A stretch of 64,000 bases of DNA from Natronorubrum thiooxidans (GTDB lineage: Archaea; Halobacteriota; Halobacteria; Halobacteriales; Natrialbaceae): contig NZ_FTNR01000013.1 of assembly GCF_900156475.1 (NCBI RefSeq), positions 62,001 to 126,000 of the forward strand, written 5' to 3'. Every line of letters starts with the position of its first letter. Within the stretch, counting starts at the first letter, position 1. Positions 32,692-42,014 of this stretch are shown here, in pieces. Position numbers and translations under genes: made by a program. Below the pieces are notes generated by a model that ran no database searches, was not told where the DNA came from, and was given only the letters and a program-made list of their open reading frames with translations.

Positions 32692-32886
32692 TCAATCGTC
32701 GATCGGTTTCGTAACCTCTGAAATTTCGATATCGAAGTCGGGAAGTTCGACGTCACCACATCGATGCGTCCACATCCCCTCGGGGGAGACGTCGTTTATC
32801 GTCGCATTCAAAACGAGCGTACAGAGTGCGGTATGGAATTCCGCTTCGGTTGTAATGGGAAACTCGATCGATTGTTGGTTTTTCAT
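32692..32886 (-). CDS. Stand-alone copy of an unnamed small module
   Basis: 64 residues: MKNQQSIEFPITTEAEFHTA, LCTLVLNATINDVSPEGMWT, HRCGDVELPDFDIEISEVTK. The same pattern (T-(D/E)-F-x-x-(T/A)-L...GxW..R.G...PD(L/F)(E/D)(V/I).ISE(I/V)T.P) forms the C-terminal part of the HalOD1 protein at 38199-38705. So this is a real module that occurs both alone and fused, probably in signalling. No database name is known to me. It stands alone beside a decayed protease. Confidence 0.7.
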   Translation of the reverse strand: MKNQQSIEFPITTEAEFHTALCTLVLNATINDVSPEGMWTHRCGDVELPDFDIEISEVTKPIDD

Positions 32887-32999
32887 TTTTGGACTAGAGA
32901 TTATTCGACAAATAAAAGAACTGTTTAGATGCCGTTACTGACATGAAACCCGAAATTACTGGCATGAGACCCGGGACTGTATTCTGCATTCGCCTTGAA

Positions 33000-33208
33000 C
33001 TGTGTGTACGCATCCAACAGAAATAAACTAGCGCCATGATATGTAATAAACGCGCTTGCAACAGTTTCGACATCGAACTCGTGTTCGGGTGCTCGGCGCG
33101 TCGACCCGACGACCGCTTCGACAGGAAGAAAGCCTAGAAACGGTCGGCGTGAAGCAGTCCGATATTTCCGAGCCCGATGATTCCGCCTGTCGGATGTACC
33201 GATGTCAT
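33000..33208 (-). pseudogene. Relic of a Gfo/Idh/MocA-family oxidoreductase N-terminus
   Basis: From ATG 33208 the minus strand reads MTSVHPTGGIIGLGNIGLLH then ADRF and a TAG at 33134-33136. GLGNIGLLHADR is the Rossmann start of haloarchaeal Gfo/Idh/MocA dehydrogenases. After the stop, a neighbouring frame continues in family style (LPVEAVVGSTRRAPEHEFDV then ETVASAF) before losing similarity. Everything beyond the first 60-70 residues of the enzyme is gone. Confidence 0.6.
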
Positions 33209-33285
33209 GTCTGTAGGCCATCTTATATGTTCACGTCATATCTCATGTTTCGGATCCGAGGTCGTTGCCTGAGATCCGGCAGCGA

Positions 33286-33465
33286 TCACGGAGCCGATTC
33301 GATTGGAACGGGATGATCCGAGCTGATCCACGCAGTGGGTTGTCGTACATCGTAAATAACAGCGGACCCGTCTTCGACGGTGAACGAAACGAGACACGCG
33401 AGGCGATCCAGTTCGCTCGCGTGGGTGCTACACGACTGATCCTGATTGTGGTTTCCGTGATACAT
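33286..33465 (-). CDS. Possible small DUF7511-like protein
   Basis: 59 residues from ATG 33465 (or 75 from an upstream ATG at 33513). LACLVSFTVEDGSAVIYDVR then QPTAWISSDHPVPIES resembles the pattern of haloarchaeal DUF7511 proteins (C-V-V-x-Y-x-D...T-W-(I/L)-(S/T)-A). It lies in AT-rich, decayed surroundings, so it may also be a relic. The match is weak. Confidence 0.4.
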   Translation of the reverse strand: MYHGNHNQDQSCSTHASELDRLACLVSFTVEDGSAVIYDVRQPTAWISSDHPVPIESAP

Positions 33466-33513
33466 TAGCAAGTCACAACGAACAGTAGGAGCGCTCGTAG
33501 AATGACGTTTCAC

Positions 33514-33886
33514 CCCAACTGTGTCTCTCGTTACAACCTATTCGCATAGCTAGTACGCGGGAGTTCCGTGTTGACACCCCAGTAAGTAGGTGCGACAGGA
33601 CACGTCGCTGCTGGCAAAGCCAGTCAACCGTTGGTTATAGAATATGATGCTCTTCGGTGCTCTTCAAAAAGACGGTGAGCGTCTCGGAGCCAAGCCCTGT
33701 GAGATAGTAACAACTCAAACGAGTACACACAGATTGCACTGTCCACAATTCTCGCTCGAGTCCTCGCTCACGGGTCGCGCACGCTCCGAACCGCGCTCCC
33801 ATCGTGCGAGAGGATGTGCAGTGACGGGCAGTGGGTGTACGATACTTCACGAATGACAGACTGCGCGGCATCGTGCGTCTCGACGG
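33514..33886. other. Gene-free AT-rich stretch
   Basis: Short minus-strand frames (for example one ending TGLGSETLTVFLKSTEEHHI near 33638-33700) could be traces of an old gene, but no family is recognised. No transposon end is seen. Confidence 0.35.
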
Positions 33887-34444
33887 CTACCAGAACATCA
33901 CAGCGAGCTTTTCTGTCCCGTGTTCGCTGTGTGCTTCGAGTGTTGCGTGTTCTCGATTCATTTCGTCCAGTAAATCCGCAGCCATGCCCGCCCACGCATA
34001 GCAGCCAAGTATCGTTTCGCGCCTCATTTTCGTGGGTGGAATCGGATAGTAGACGTTCACGTCGCCGCCCTGTTTCCGAACGCGTCTCGTTTTCATAAGC
34101 ACACCGACATCAACCAGTTGATTGAGATAGCGAGTGACGACTGACCGATCATTTCCAAGCACGTCGGCAACCTGAGCGACAGTTGCTGCTCCGATTTCGC
34201 TCGTACGAAGGGATACATCGAATCCCCGCTTCGGTAGCCCGAACATCTCGCTACTGACCGTCTCAAGCGTCGGCGTCGCGACGTCAGGTGTGGCCACCTC
34301 AGAAAGCGACTCGTCACAACAGCGCAGTCGATCAGCGTGGTCGTTCCGACTGAGGATGACTGTGTCACAGGATTCACAGGCGAAGACGCTGTGACTGAGA
34401 TTCCGTCCACCGTGGTCATCGTCCAGTTCTCGAGTCATACTCAT
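33887..34444 (-). CDS. Zinc-ribbon plus winged-helix regulator (paralogue 2)
   Basis: 185 residues from ATG 34444 (ATG 34438 is equally possible). The N-terminus has CESC and a later CC pair (RLRCCDES). The winged helix reads TVAQVADVLGNDRSVVTRYL then NQLVDVGVLMKTRRVRK with wing GGDVNVYYPIP, and the following helix RRETILGCYAWAGMAADLLD. It is a clear paralogue of 19180-19833, diverged mainly in the zinc region, where the first CxxC keeps its place but the other Cys differ. It probably regulates a nearby or distant promoter; no operon partner is seen. Confidence 0.82.
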   Translation of the reverse strand: MSMTRELDDDHGGRNLSHSVFACESCDTVILSRNDHADRLRCCDESLSEVATPDVATPTLETVSSEMFGLPKRGFDVSLRTSEIGAATVAQVADVLGNDRSVVTRYLNQLVDVGVLMKTRRVRKQGGDVNVYYPIPPTKMRRETILGCYAWAGMAADLLDEMNREHATLEAHSEHGTEKLAVMFW

Positions 34445-34826
34445 CTGGATAACGGTTCCTAAAGTAAGTCCCGGGTGTAGCATCGACCCGATCACTCGCA
34501 GTCGTTGTCTTGTCGAGAACGACCGACGCAATCCTTTCCCGACCGTTCGAGAACTCGGGTACGCGGACGGAGAGGTAGCCACAGTCGATTTGCTCGAGTT
34601 GTCGCGGTCAGTCTCTCTTTACTCACGAAGCATGGCTCTGCATCGAGTCTACCAGTATTGTCAACGATATACTATTGTTCCGATGGTTTTCTGCAGACGA
34701 ATATCCGACATCGCGATCCGCTTGGCCAACCGATATCGGTGAGAAACGACCCGAGAGACGTTGCGAGTGATGTGTGAGCGGTTTGATTCGAGTCGACAAC
34801 AGTTCCATTGGTTCGTCTCGAGACGG
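34445..34826. other. Gene-free stretch between two regulators
   Basis: Both neighbouring genes are on the minus strand. Frames here lack protein character. A promoter for the winged-helix gene should lie in the first 60 bases. I see nothing else. Confidence 0.4.
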
Positions 34827-37799
34827 TCAATCCAACCCAGTTAACCCTTCGTCAAAAATCATTGATAGTAGCTTTCGCTGTGCTGCTCGCAGATGATGAT
34901 TGAACGTCGGTTGTGCGATTTCGAGCATGGCAGCAACGTCCGTTCCAGTGGTCTCGCGTGGAACCGTAAAATACCCGCTCGCGTAGGCCGTTTGCAAAAC
35001 CTCTAGCTGGCGATCAGTAAGACGACGTTCGAGTTCTGCACCGAATTCATGCTGTGAGATGGCGGTTCGCTCACGATCCTGTTGTCTAACGACCGTCGAA
35101 CGTGGGTAAGTTCGCGTGAATGTGGTGACAAATCTGCGAACGTCGGCATCGGTCGGAAGATGGACGACGATAGACCCTCGACCCTCCGATGCCGTTATTC
35201 GTTTCGGAACAGCACCGTAATCGAGCAGTCGTGCGATAACACTCTCATCGGTGAGCGTACACTCGAACAGGTGTCTGTCGCCACGTTCTGTAACGAATCG
35301 CATATCCGTTATGACAGTAGCCCGCTCCGTCAGCGCTTGTATCTCATCTACTGTCGCTCCGGTGACGGTGAAAAACCCACGCAAAGAGCCGTCAGGACGG
35401 GTCGTCATGCTCTCGAACGTGATCGTACAATCCGTCTCTGTCGTCCATTCGAGGAACTGGAACTGTTCGTCCTCGATCTGGAACTCGAGTTCAACAACGT
35501 CGGTACCGACGAGCGTGCGTTTCGTTTCAATTGTGTTGATTGCATGCCCAATCCACAAGCCCAGATACTGGAACAACTCGTGGTCGAGGTCGCTGAAGAC
35601 TCCTGGTCGCTCGGCGTACATCGCGATCCCGCCATAGCACACTCCCCGAAAGACAAACGGAAAAGCACAGATCGATCGAAAGCCACGTTTCAGCGCTTCG
35701 GTACGCCACTGTGCCGACGACGAATCAACTATCAGACGGTCGACCGTCTGCGGTTTACCGGTATCGATCGCCGCTACCAACGGCTCTGTTTCTATTGCCC
35801 AGTCGTCACCGCCGGTTCGAAGCCGCTCTAAATAGTCGTTTTCGAGGCCGGCACGTTCTCGTGGAACGATCGTCTCCCCTGCTTCATTGTTTTCGCCGAT
35901 CCAGACGAACGTGCAGGAATCGTCCGTGACGAATCGCTCACAGAGAGCACTCTCGAGTGCGTCACGCGTCCGTGAGTCCTCGATTAGTTTCCCGACGTCT
36001 TGCATCAGTTCGATACCGTCGACGAGCCGATCGATAGTTGCAGTGTCCGTAGCACGTTCACGTTCGATCGATTCGAGCCGGTCGTTTCGGCCAACACCGT
36101 CGAGTAGTAGCCTCGTAACCATCGCTAAGACGTGTGCAATCGCGAGCTCCGGGGCGGTCGGTCGGTCCCCTTTACAAGCGCCAGTAATGAGGATTCCGTG
36201 GCCAGACAGTGGCAAGACGATTCCGCGACCGAGAGCAGGGTCGTCCACGGGGCGTGCCGGCTGCGGGAGCAGGGTGGCGACAGAGACTGGTTCACGTTCG
36301 AAAAACGTTTGCCAGCACGGATCAGTGCCGCCGTCGTCGAACGGGAGTTCGTCGGATGCAGTGTCGAACCGTGACGTTTTCCCGGCGAGTCGGAGTACGT
36401 CGTCAGCTTCGTCGTAGAGGTACACTGCAGCAACAGACAGCCCTCGAATCCTCGCACAGACGTCGACAACCAGTTCACAGATCGTCTCCAGTGTGTCACA
36501 ATCACCGGCCGTCTGGAGACCCCGCTCGAGTGTCACCAGGTTTTGCCTCGTGGCTTCCATCTCGACAGCGATGGTGAGGAGGGTTCCAACCGTTTGAAGG
36601 AACTCGGTTTCGCCGACCGAAAACTCGCGTGGTTCTGCCGTGTAGACGCCGATAACCCCCCAGGGACGGTTATCTATCCCGATTTTAGCGCTGATTCCGC
36701 CCGCGATGTCGTGAGCAGTGAGGATCCTCGAGCGGTCGAACGGTGACTCCGGCCGACCGGTTTCGAAAACCACAGGCTCGTCCGCAGCTATCGTCCGTTC
36801 GACGTGTGGATCCGCCGAACCGTCCAGCTGTCGTGCGATCGCTGATTGCTCCCATCCGACCCCCGCCCGAAGTGTGATCGTCTCCTCGTCGGCTCGTCGC
36901 TCGAAGATGCCCACGTACTCGCAGTCGAGTTCGGTGGCTGCGTACGAGACGATTCGCTCGAGTCGAGCCTCGAAGCTGTGGTTCTTGTTTGACGACGGAA
37001 CGAACTTGGAGACGATCTGTCGAGGGTCGATCGAACGAAACGGTCCGATCCCGTTGAATTCCCTCCCGCCAGCCACCGAGGAGAGGCACAAATATTCGCC
37101 GTCTATGCGATCTATTACTCGTCGCGTGAGGACTCTGGTACCGTCTTTTCGAACGGCAGTTACGTTACGGGACGTCCGTCTGTACGGGCCGTCAGACGTG
37201 GCTTTCCGTTTGATTCGTTTCGGATCCTCGTCCGGCCAGAGGTCAGTCCACGGGTTTCCAACCAGTTCCTCGACGCCGTATCCAAGCGGGTTTGCAAACC
37301 CCTCACTGACAGCGACAAAGGAACACTCCTCGTCCAACAAACAGCTACCAGCGGGCGTTGGTGGCTGGCTTGGCGGGTGTTCGTCGTCTCCTCTCCGTTC
37401 GACCGTCCTGACGATCCTCGAGGCCAGTAGCCGATAATACCGATCGCCGCTGTTTGTAGAGACGTAATCGGTCGCACCTGCTTCGAGAATTCGGTTGACG
37501 GTATTCGCCGCGGTAACGTCCGTAAACACGAAATATGGGAGCGTCGGATACATCGAACGAACGGCCGTCAGTAACCGTTCACCGGCGTTATCGGGAAACC
37601 GGCCATCGCTAACGATACAATCGAGCGACGCTTCCTCGAGAACAGCAAAAACGTCCGCGACGGTCGTCGCCGTCACGACGTCCATTCCGTACTCGTCTTC
37701 GAGAACGGAGCCCACATTCACACCCGCAGTCGGATCGGTGCCAACGAGAAGAACAGTTATTGGTTCCTCAGCACCCACCGTACCCTGTCTCGAGTCCAT
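34827..37799 (-). CDS. Receiver/PAS/GAF bacterio-opsin-activator (HTH_10) regulator
   Basis: 990 residues from ATG 37799; a GTG two codons earlier is possible. Order: receiver-like domain (about 15-140; acceptor Asp in DCIVSDGRFPDNAGE, but the usual C-terminal Lys is replaced in ATDYVSTNSGD), PAS (150-260), GAF (280-430), GAF (435-590), a third GAF-like region (615-775), bacterio-opsin-activator domain (780-925) and HTH_10 (LTDRQLEVLQTAYASGYFTV, AAMLEIAQPTFNHHLRAAQR). It is a distant relative of the 27009-30290 regulator with the first PAS exchanged for a receiver. The missing Lys suggests that phosphorylation signalling is altered or absent. The signals and targets are unknown. Confidence 0.92.
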   Translation of the reverse strand: MDSRQGTVGAEEPITVLLVGTDPTAGVNVGSVLEDEYGMDVVTATTVADVFAVLEEASLDCIVSDGRFPDNAGERLLTAVRSMYPTLPYFVFTDVTAANTVNRILEAGATDYVSTNSGDRYYRLLASRIVRTVERRGDDEHPPSQPPTPAGSCLLDEECSFVAVSEGFANPLGYGVEELVGNPWTDLWPDEDPKRIKRKATSDGPYRRTSRNVTAVRKDGTRVLTRRVIDRIDGEYLCLSSVAGGREFNGIGPFRSIDPRQIVSKFVPSSNKNHSFEARLERIVSYAATELDCEYVGIFERRADEETITLRAGVGWEQSAIARQLDGSADPHVERTIAADEPVVFETGRPESPFDRSRILTAHDIAGGISAKIGIDNRPWGVIGVYTAEPREFSVGETEFLQTVGTLLTIAVEMEATRQNLVTLERGLQTAGDCDTLETICELVVDVCARIRGLSVAAVYLYDEADDVLRLAGKTSRFDTASDELPFDDGGTDPCWQTFFEREPVSVATLLPQPARPVDDPALGRGIVLPLSGHGILITGACKGDRPTAPELAIAHVLAMVTRLLLDGVGRNDRLESIERERATDTATIDRLVDGIELMQDVGKLIEDSRTRDALESALCERFVTDDSCTFVWIGENNEAGETIVPRERAGLENDYLERLRTGGDDWAIETEPLVAAIDTGKPQTVDRLIVDSSSAQWRTEALKRGFRSICAFPFVFRGVCYGGIAMYAERPGVFSDLDHELFQYLGLWIGHAINTIETKRTLVGTDVVELEFQIEDEQFQFLEWTTETDCTITFESMTTRPDGSLRGFFTVTGATVDEIQALTERATVITDMRFVTERGDRHLFECTLTDESVIARLLDYGAVPKRITASEGRGSIVVHLPTDADVRRFVTTFTRTYPRSTVVRQQDRERTAISQHEFGAELERRLTDRQLEVLQTAYASGYFTVPRETTGTDVAAMLEIAQPTFNHHLRAAQRKLLSMIFDEGLTGLD

Positions 37800-38198
37800 A
37801 GTCACTCCAAAGTGAGATGATGACCGACAGGACTCTCAGAGCGGGACTGACCGCTCAACGAGGGGTGATCGACCACGTGCCAGTGGCAGAGACGGGAGAG
37901 TGTCATTGCTGTACCTCGGTCGACACCATGCCGGTGCTGGATTCGATGCAGCCACTACATCGGCACGGCTGGGATACCAGAGACAACATTACTGTGTATC
38001 TGAGAGCCGGAGCCGTGAGAATCAAGTACCTATGAACGTTGGATCTATCGACCGACGTGGATAGAATTTACTGACTGATAGGTCAACTCCGGTTCGAACA
38101 CCCTTCCTCGGAGGAAATCTCGATCGATAGTGATCGAAATCGCTCGGTACTACTCACCAAGCGACCATCGTTATTCTCGCAGCGACCGTGGTGCAGAG
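37800..38198. other. Divergent gene-free stretch
   Basis: Separates the large regulator from the HalOD1 gene. A short plus-strand frame holds CHCC but lacks other protein features, and I do not call it. The plus-strand frame just before 38199 is an in-frame extension of the HalOD1 gene and is probably leader. Confidence 0.4.
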
Positions 38199-38705
38199 AT
38201 GGTTATGTACACAGCCCCACTGTACGAGGAACGACAGCTAATGACGTCTGGTCGGTTGGTAGCCACAGTCCGAAATGCCGTCGCTGCGGTAGAGTGTGCT
38301 ACTCCGAATTCGATCGAACCAGTTAGCGAGGTCGTCGACAAAGAAGCGTTACGGACCCTCGTCGAAACGAGTCCCCAGTGCACTACCGAATCGTCGGTGT
38401 GCGTGAGTTTCGAACTGTCGAGATGTGCAGTGTTCGTCTACCAGGACGGGCGCATCGTCGCCTTTCCCGTCGAACTCGTTCCCGATCGGCCCGCCGGAAT
38501 CGGCCTCGCTAACTGTCCCACTGATTTCGAACGGACCCTTTCGAACGTCGTTCAAACTGCTCATCAAACCGGAATTGACGTCTGTGGAAGTTGGTCGCTT
38601 CGCAACGGGTCTGCGGGTCCGGACTTGGAAGTCGCGATCTCCGAGATCACGAACCCCGCTCACGAGAAAGATGGAGAGCGCACTGTAAGAACGGACCGAT
38701 TTTGA
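38199..38705 (+). CDS. HalOD1 domain fused to an unnamed C-terminal module
   Basis: 168 residues from ATG 38199 (ATG 38205 also possible). Residues 15-95 are a HalOD1 domain (VATVRNAVAAVECATPNSIE, VSEVVDKEALRTLVETS, VCVSFELSRCAVFVYQDGRI). Residues 110-160 (PTDFERTLSNVVQTAHQTGI, SWSLRNGSAGPDLEVAISEI, TNP) match the stand-alone protein at 32692-32886. A signalling output role is inferred from HalOD1. The divergent neighbour is the receiver/PAS/GAF regulator, a natural functional partner. Confidence 0.8.
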   Translation: MVMYTAPLYEERQLMTSGRLVATVRNAVAAVECATPNSIEPVSEVVDKEALRTLVETSPQCTTESSVCVSFELSRCAVFVYQDGRIVAFPVELVPDRPAGIGLANCPTDFERTLSNVVQTAHQTGIDVCGSWSLRNGSAGPDLEVAISEITNPAHEKDGERTVRTDRF

Positions 38706-38724
38706 AGACCACCTTCTCGTGGAT

Positions 38725-40191
38725 TCACAACACGACGACGAGAACGAACATGCCGAGACCGAGGATGAATAGCCACGCTGCAGGTGCGGGAGTCCCTGCC
38801 GTGCGGCGACGGTCACGTTCTCGGTCGGTGAATCGGGGATGGAGTCGTCCCCACTTCCGTTGGCGTCGTTCGAGCAAATAGAATACGCCGCCGGTCGCGC
38901 CACCGTAAGCGAGATGACCAATCAACGACGGAAAGGCGGCCGCCATAGCAGTCCCACTCCACGCGAGTGGTGCGCCCAAAAGCGCCGGAAAGAGCGTGAG
39001 TGCACCGACGAACCACCAGATGAGTCCGTACAGAAAGCCCCATGCAACGCCAGAACCGACGGTCCACGACTCGTAGCAATAGAGCTGTCCATACGTAACC
39101 CCGATGATCGCGCTGATCGCGATGTGGACAAGAAATCCCACGGTGGGAGACGGCTGGCCTACCAACTCTGCGACCGCGACCAGGTCTCCGGTCGTCCACA
39201 TGATACCCCCGAAGATAAGCCCCCCGACGAGACTTGCCAGGAGACCCCACCCTGTGCGCTGGAGCACCGTGATGCCGGGCGCAGTCACCGACCGGTTCAG
39301 TGGATCGGATTCGTAGAACAACGTGAGCCACGTCCGGTCTACGATCGAGTAGAGGACGCCGAGGAGAATGCCATACACCGCATGACCGACGAACGAACCC
39401 AGTTGTCCACTAACCGCCGCTCCCGTCCACGTGACCGTCGAGCCGAGAAAGAACGGGAAGAGCGTGAGTCCTCCGAGAAGCCACCAGAACAACCCATACG
39501 CCAATCCCCACGTCATGGACGAGCCGTGACCACGCGCGTCCCGCTGGAAGAGCAGTCCGAACGTGACGCCGATGAAGACGGCAATGAGAAAGTGAACAAG
39601 CCGCCCGAGACCCGGACTGGTCGTGCCGACCAGTTCGGCGACGAGTGGAAACATCCCGACGTCGGCCATCCAGATACTGAATCCCCATCCACCGACGACG
39701 CCGGCGATTCCACCAGCGAACAGCGCCCGAACGGGATCGATTGGCTCGAGCGGGCCGTCGGTTCGTCGCGTCTGCCACAGTCCAACGGCCAGACCAACCG
39801 GCGCTCCCAGACCAAGAAGGATCCGTATCAGGGTCGGAACGTGAGTGTCGACAGTCGTCAGTTCGACGAATCCGAGGAGTGACGAAAGAGAGAGGAACGT
39901 CCCCACGGAGAGCACCCACGCGAGAACTCCCGTTCCGAGACCCCAGATCAACCCTCGTCCCGGATCAGTCGCTCGGGACCCGATCACGACCGTCACGACG
40001 ATCCCGTAGAGAACTCCGAGAGGAAGCCAGTATACACGTCCCTGACCGATACCGATCAGCCAGAGAACGCCGAGGAGACCAGCACTCCCACCGATCATCG
40101 ACGTCGACCCGTCCACCGAGACCGATCCCCGTCGTCTCCTATCGGCTTCGGTTATCCAACCACCCACATCGACTGCCGGAGTCAGTCTCAT
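38725..40191 (-). CDS. Multi-pass membrane protein with internal duplication
   Basis: 488 residues with about 12 hydrophobic segments. Two homologous halves are visible at about 155-290 and 310-445. Each has a Gly-rich helix (GGIAGVVGGWGFSIW / GGLIFGGIMWTTG), 'VAELVG..SP..G.LVH..I...IGVTFG' and 'W-G-L-A-Y-G-L-(F/I)-W-W'. They continue with GGLTLFPFFLGSTVTWTGAA / GALTLFPALLGAPLAWSGTA and end in a G-H-x-x-Y-G helix. The conserved His and Trp in both halves suggest a symmetric channel or cofactor site. The family is not recognised. Its ATG overlaps the stop of the NDH-2-like gene (ATGA), so it is translated with it. Confidence 0.85.
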   Translation of the reverse strand: MRLTPAVDVGGWITEADRRRRGSVSVDGSTSMIGGSAGLLGVLWLIGIGQGRVYWLPLGVLYGIVVTVVIGSRATDPGRGLIWGLGTGVLAWVLSVGTFLSLSSLLGFVELTTVDTHVPTLIRILLGLGAPVGLAVGLWQTRRTDGPLEPIDPVRALFAGGIAGVVGGWGFSIWMADVGMFPLVAELVGTTSPGLGRLVHFLIAVFIGVTFGLLFQRDARGHGSSMTWGLAYGLFWWLLGGLTLFPFFLGSTVTWTGAAVSGQLGSFVGHAVYGILLGVLYSIVDRTWLTLFYESDPLNRSVTAPGITVLQRTGWGLLASLVGGLIFGGIMWTTGDLVAVAELVGQPSPTVGFLVHIAISAIIGVTYGQLYCYESWTVGSGVAWGFLYGLIWWFVGALTLFPALLGAPLAWSGTAMAAAFPSLIGHLAYGGATGGVFYLLERRQRKWGRLHPRFTDRERDRRRTAGTPAPAAWLFILGLGMFVLVVVL

Positions 40192-42008
40192 TGCTCCTCC
40201 GGCGGGCGTCGTCGCTCCCCCATCGTCTGGACGAACTCTCGTGGAAAGACGAGTTCGATGAGCCAGCTAACGAGCACTCGAATCTTTCGATCCGTTCCGG
40301 GAAGTTTGCTCAAATAGACGAGTCGCCACAACACCCACGCGAGTAGTCCCGAGAACTGCCTCCCCCAGAGTTCCGCACACGCCGTCTGGTAGCCGACGAC
40401 GGCGAGCGATCCCGGCGACCGGTAGTCGAGTTCTGAAACGGAGCCGCCGGTTACCGACGCGTAGATATTGTCCGCGAGCACGGTCCCCGCCCGGGTCGCG
40501 TGTTCGGCGGTCGGAGGCGATCGCGTGCCGGTTTCCGGATCGGGTACGGCCGCACAGTCCCCGGCGGCCCACACGCCGTCGTATCCCGGAACGGACAGCG
40601 AGGCGTCGACGGTGATGGCACCCGGTCGCTCTGCAGGCACGCCGAGCAACTCGACGAACGGATTCGGTCGATTGCCGGCGGTCCACACCAACGTCTCAGT
40701 CCCGATCGATTTCCCCGTCGAGAGGGAGACGACTCCCGTTCGTCGATCTGCGGTCTCGAGGTACGTTTCGAGTTCGAAGCGAACGCCACGGTCTCGCATT
40801 CGCTCGAGGGCGTACGCTGCGAGCGTGTCGCTCAATTCGGGCATGATTCGGTCGCGGGAATGGACGACGACAACCTCGACGTCCGCCGAAGAGATAGTCG
40901 GATAATGAATGAGCGTTCCGCGGACGAAATCGTTGAGTGCGCCCGCGAACTCCGCCCCGGCGAATCCCGCACCGGCGATGACGAACGTCAGCAACCGCTC
41001 TCGAGTCGCCGGATCAGCCGTTCGTTCGGCCCGTTCGAAACAGCCGATGACATGGTTTCGGATCGCCATCGCATCCGCAAGCGTCTTGAAATCGAACGCG
41101 AACTCGCGAACGCCTTCGAGCCCCTTGTAATCGGCGACAGAACCGAGGGCTACCACCAGGTGATCGTACGGGACCAGATCTCGACTCGCTGAATCCCCGA
41201 TCGACCGGGTCTCGTTGGCGGGAATGTCGGTGCTTCGTCCGTCGACTGGACAGTCGTCATCCGTGTCGAGAACGACGTATCCCTCCTCGAGGTCGACGTC
41301 GACTGCCGTTCCCATGAGTACCTCCGTTCGTTTCAAACTGGTTCGAAGTGGCGTAGTGACGTGCGTCGGCTCGAGACCGCCGGCAGCCACTTCGGCGAGT
41401 AGTGGCGTGAACAGAATTGCGTTCGTCTCACTGACGAGTGTAAATTGGACTGTCGGATCGGGTCCGAATCGCTTCTCGAGTCGTTTTGCGACGGTCAGAC
41501 CGGCGAAGCCACCACCAAGAATAACGATCCGCGTTTCGATTGCCGGCTGCCGAGGCTTCCGGCTCACGCGACCGTATCGCACCTCGAGCACAGACGACGC
41601 CGCCACCAGCAACAGACCAACGAGCGTCCCGGCGACGGTCCAACCCACCAGCGTGGGCGCGAGGGCAGTACTCCCCTCGAGCCCCCATTCTGGCTGCCTC
41701 GAGTGAACAAGGGGGAGCCCGATTACGTGGACCAGCAGCCACGCTGGGACACTCATTGCTGCAGCACTGACTGCGTGGTCAAGATACGAGCCCGTGCTCG
41801 GACCGAATCCGAGTCCGTACAGGAGTCCAAAAACCGGCCCGAGAGCGACCCCCAGTATCCACGGCTCGATAATCGTCGAAAGGATGATACCGGGAACGAT
41901 ACCGGCCACAAACCCGGCGAGCAGCGTGCGCTCGAGAACTGGATCTCTCCCCGCAGACAGTGTTCTTCGAACGCCGGAACCGAGTGTGACCAGTGAAACG
42001 ACGGTCAT
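40188..42008 (-). CDS. NDH-2-type NAD(P)H:quinone oxidoreductase with N-terminal membrane domain
   Basis: 606 residues. Residues 25-160 contain about four hydrophobic helices (LLAGFVAGIVPGIILSTIIE, WILGVALGPVFGLLYGLGFG, WTVAGTLVGLLLVAASSVLE). From residue 172 a complete NDH-2 follows: FAD motif RIVILGGGFAGLTVAKRLEK, NADH motif LLTFVIAGAGFAGAEFAGAL, FAD motif GVWAAGDCAAVPD and the typical C-terminal YQTACAELWG region. Ordinary NDH-2 enzymes are peripheral and bind the membrane by a C-terminal amphipathic helix; the added N-terminal domain would anchor this one. It should pass electrons from NADH to menaquinone. It overlaps the duplicated membrane protein by 4 bases. Confidence 0.9.
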   Translation of the reverse strand: MTVVSLVTLGSGVRRTLSAGRDPVLERTLLAGFVAGIVPGIILSTIIEPWILGVALGPVFGLLYGLGFGPSTGSYLDHAVSAAAMSVPAWLLVHVIGLPLVHSRQPEWGLEGSTALAPTLVGWTVAGTLVGLLLVAASSVLEVRYGRVSRKPRQPAIETRIVILGGGFAGLTVAKRLEKRFGPDPTVQFTLVSETNAILFTPLLAEVAAGGLEPTHVTTPLRTSLKRTEVLMGTAVDVDLEEGYVVLDTDDDCPVDGRSTDIPANETRSIGDSASRDLVPYDHLVVALGSVADYKGLEGVREFAFDFKTLADAMAIRNHVIGCFERAERTADPATRERLLTFVIAGAGFAGAEFAGALNDFVRGTLIHYPTISSADVEVVVVHSRDRIMPELSDTLAAYALERMRDRGVRFELETYLETADRRTGVVSLSTGKSIGTETLVWTAGNRPNPFVELLGVPAERPGAITVDASLSVPGYDGVWAAGDCAAVPDPETGTRSPPTAEHATRAGTVLADNIYASVTGGSVSELDYRSPGSLAVVGYQTACAELWGRQFSGLLAWVLWRLVYLSKLPGTDRKIRVLVSWLIELVFPREFVQTMGERRRPPEEQ

Positions 42009-42014
42009 TCGTCG

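Noticed and set aside
37817-38035. 72-codon frame with CHCC upstream of the HalOD1 gene
   Set aside because: Only one Cys cluster and no second metal pair, no recognisable fold and no promoter; too weak to call.
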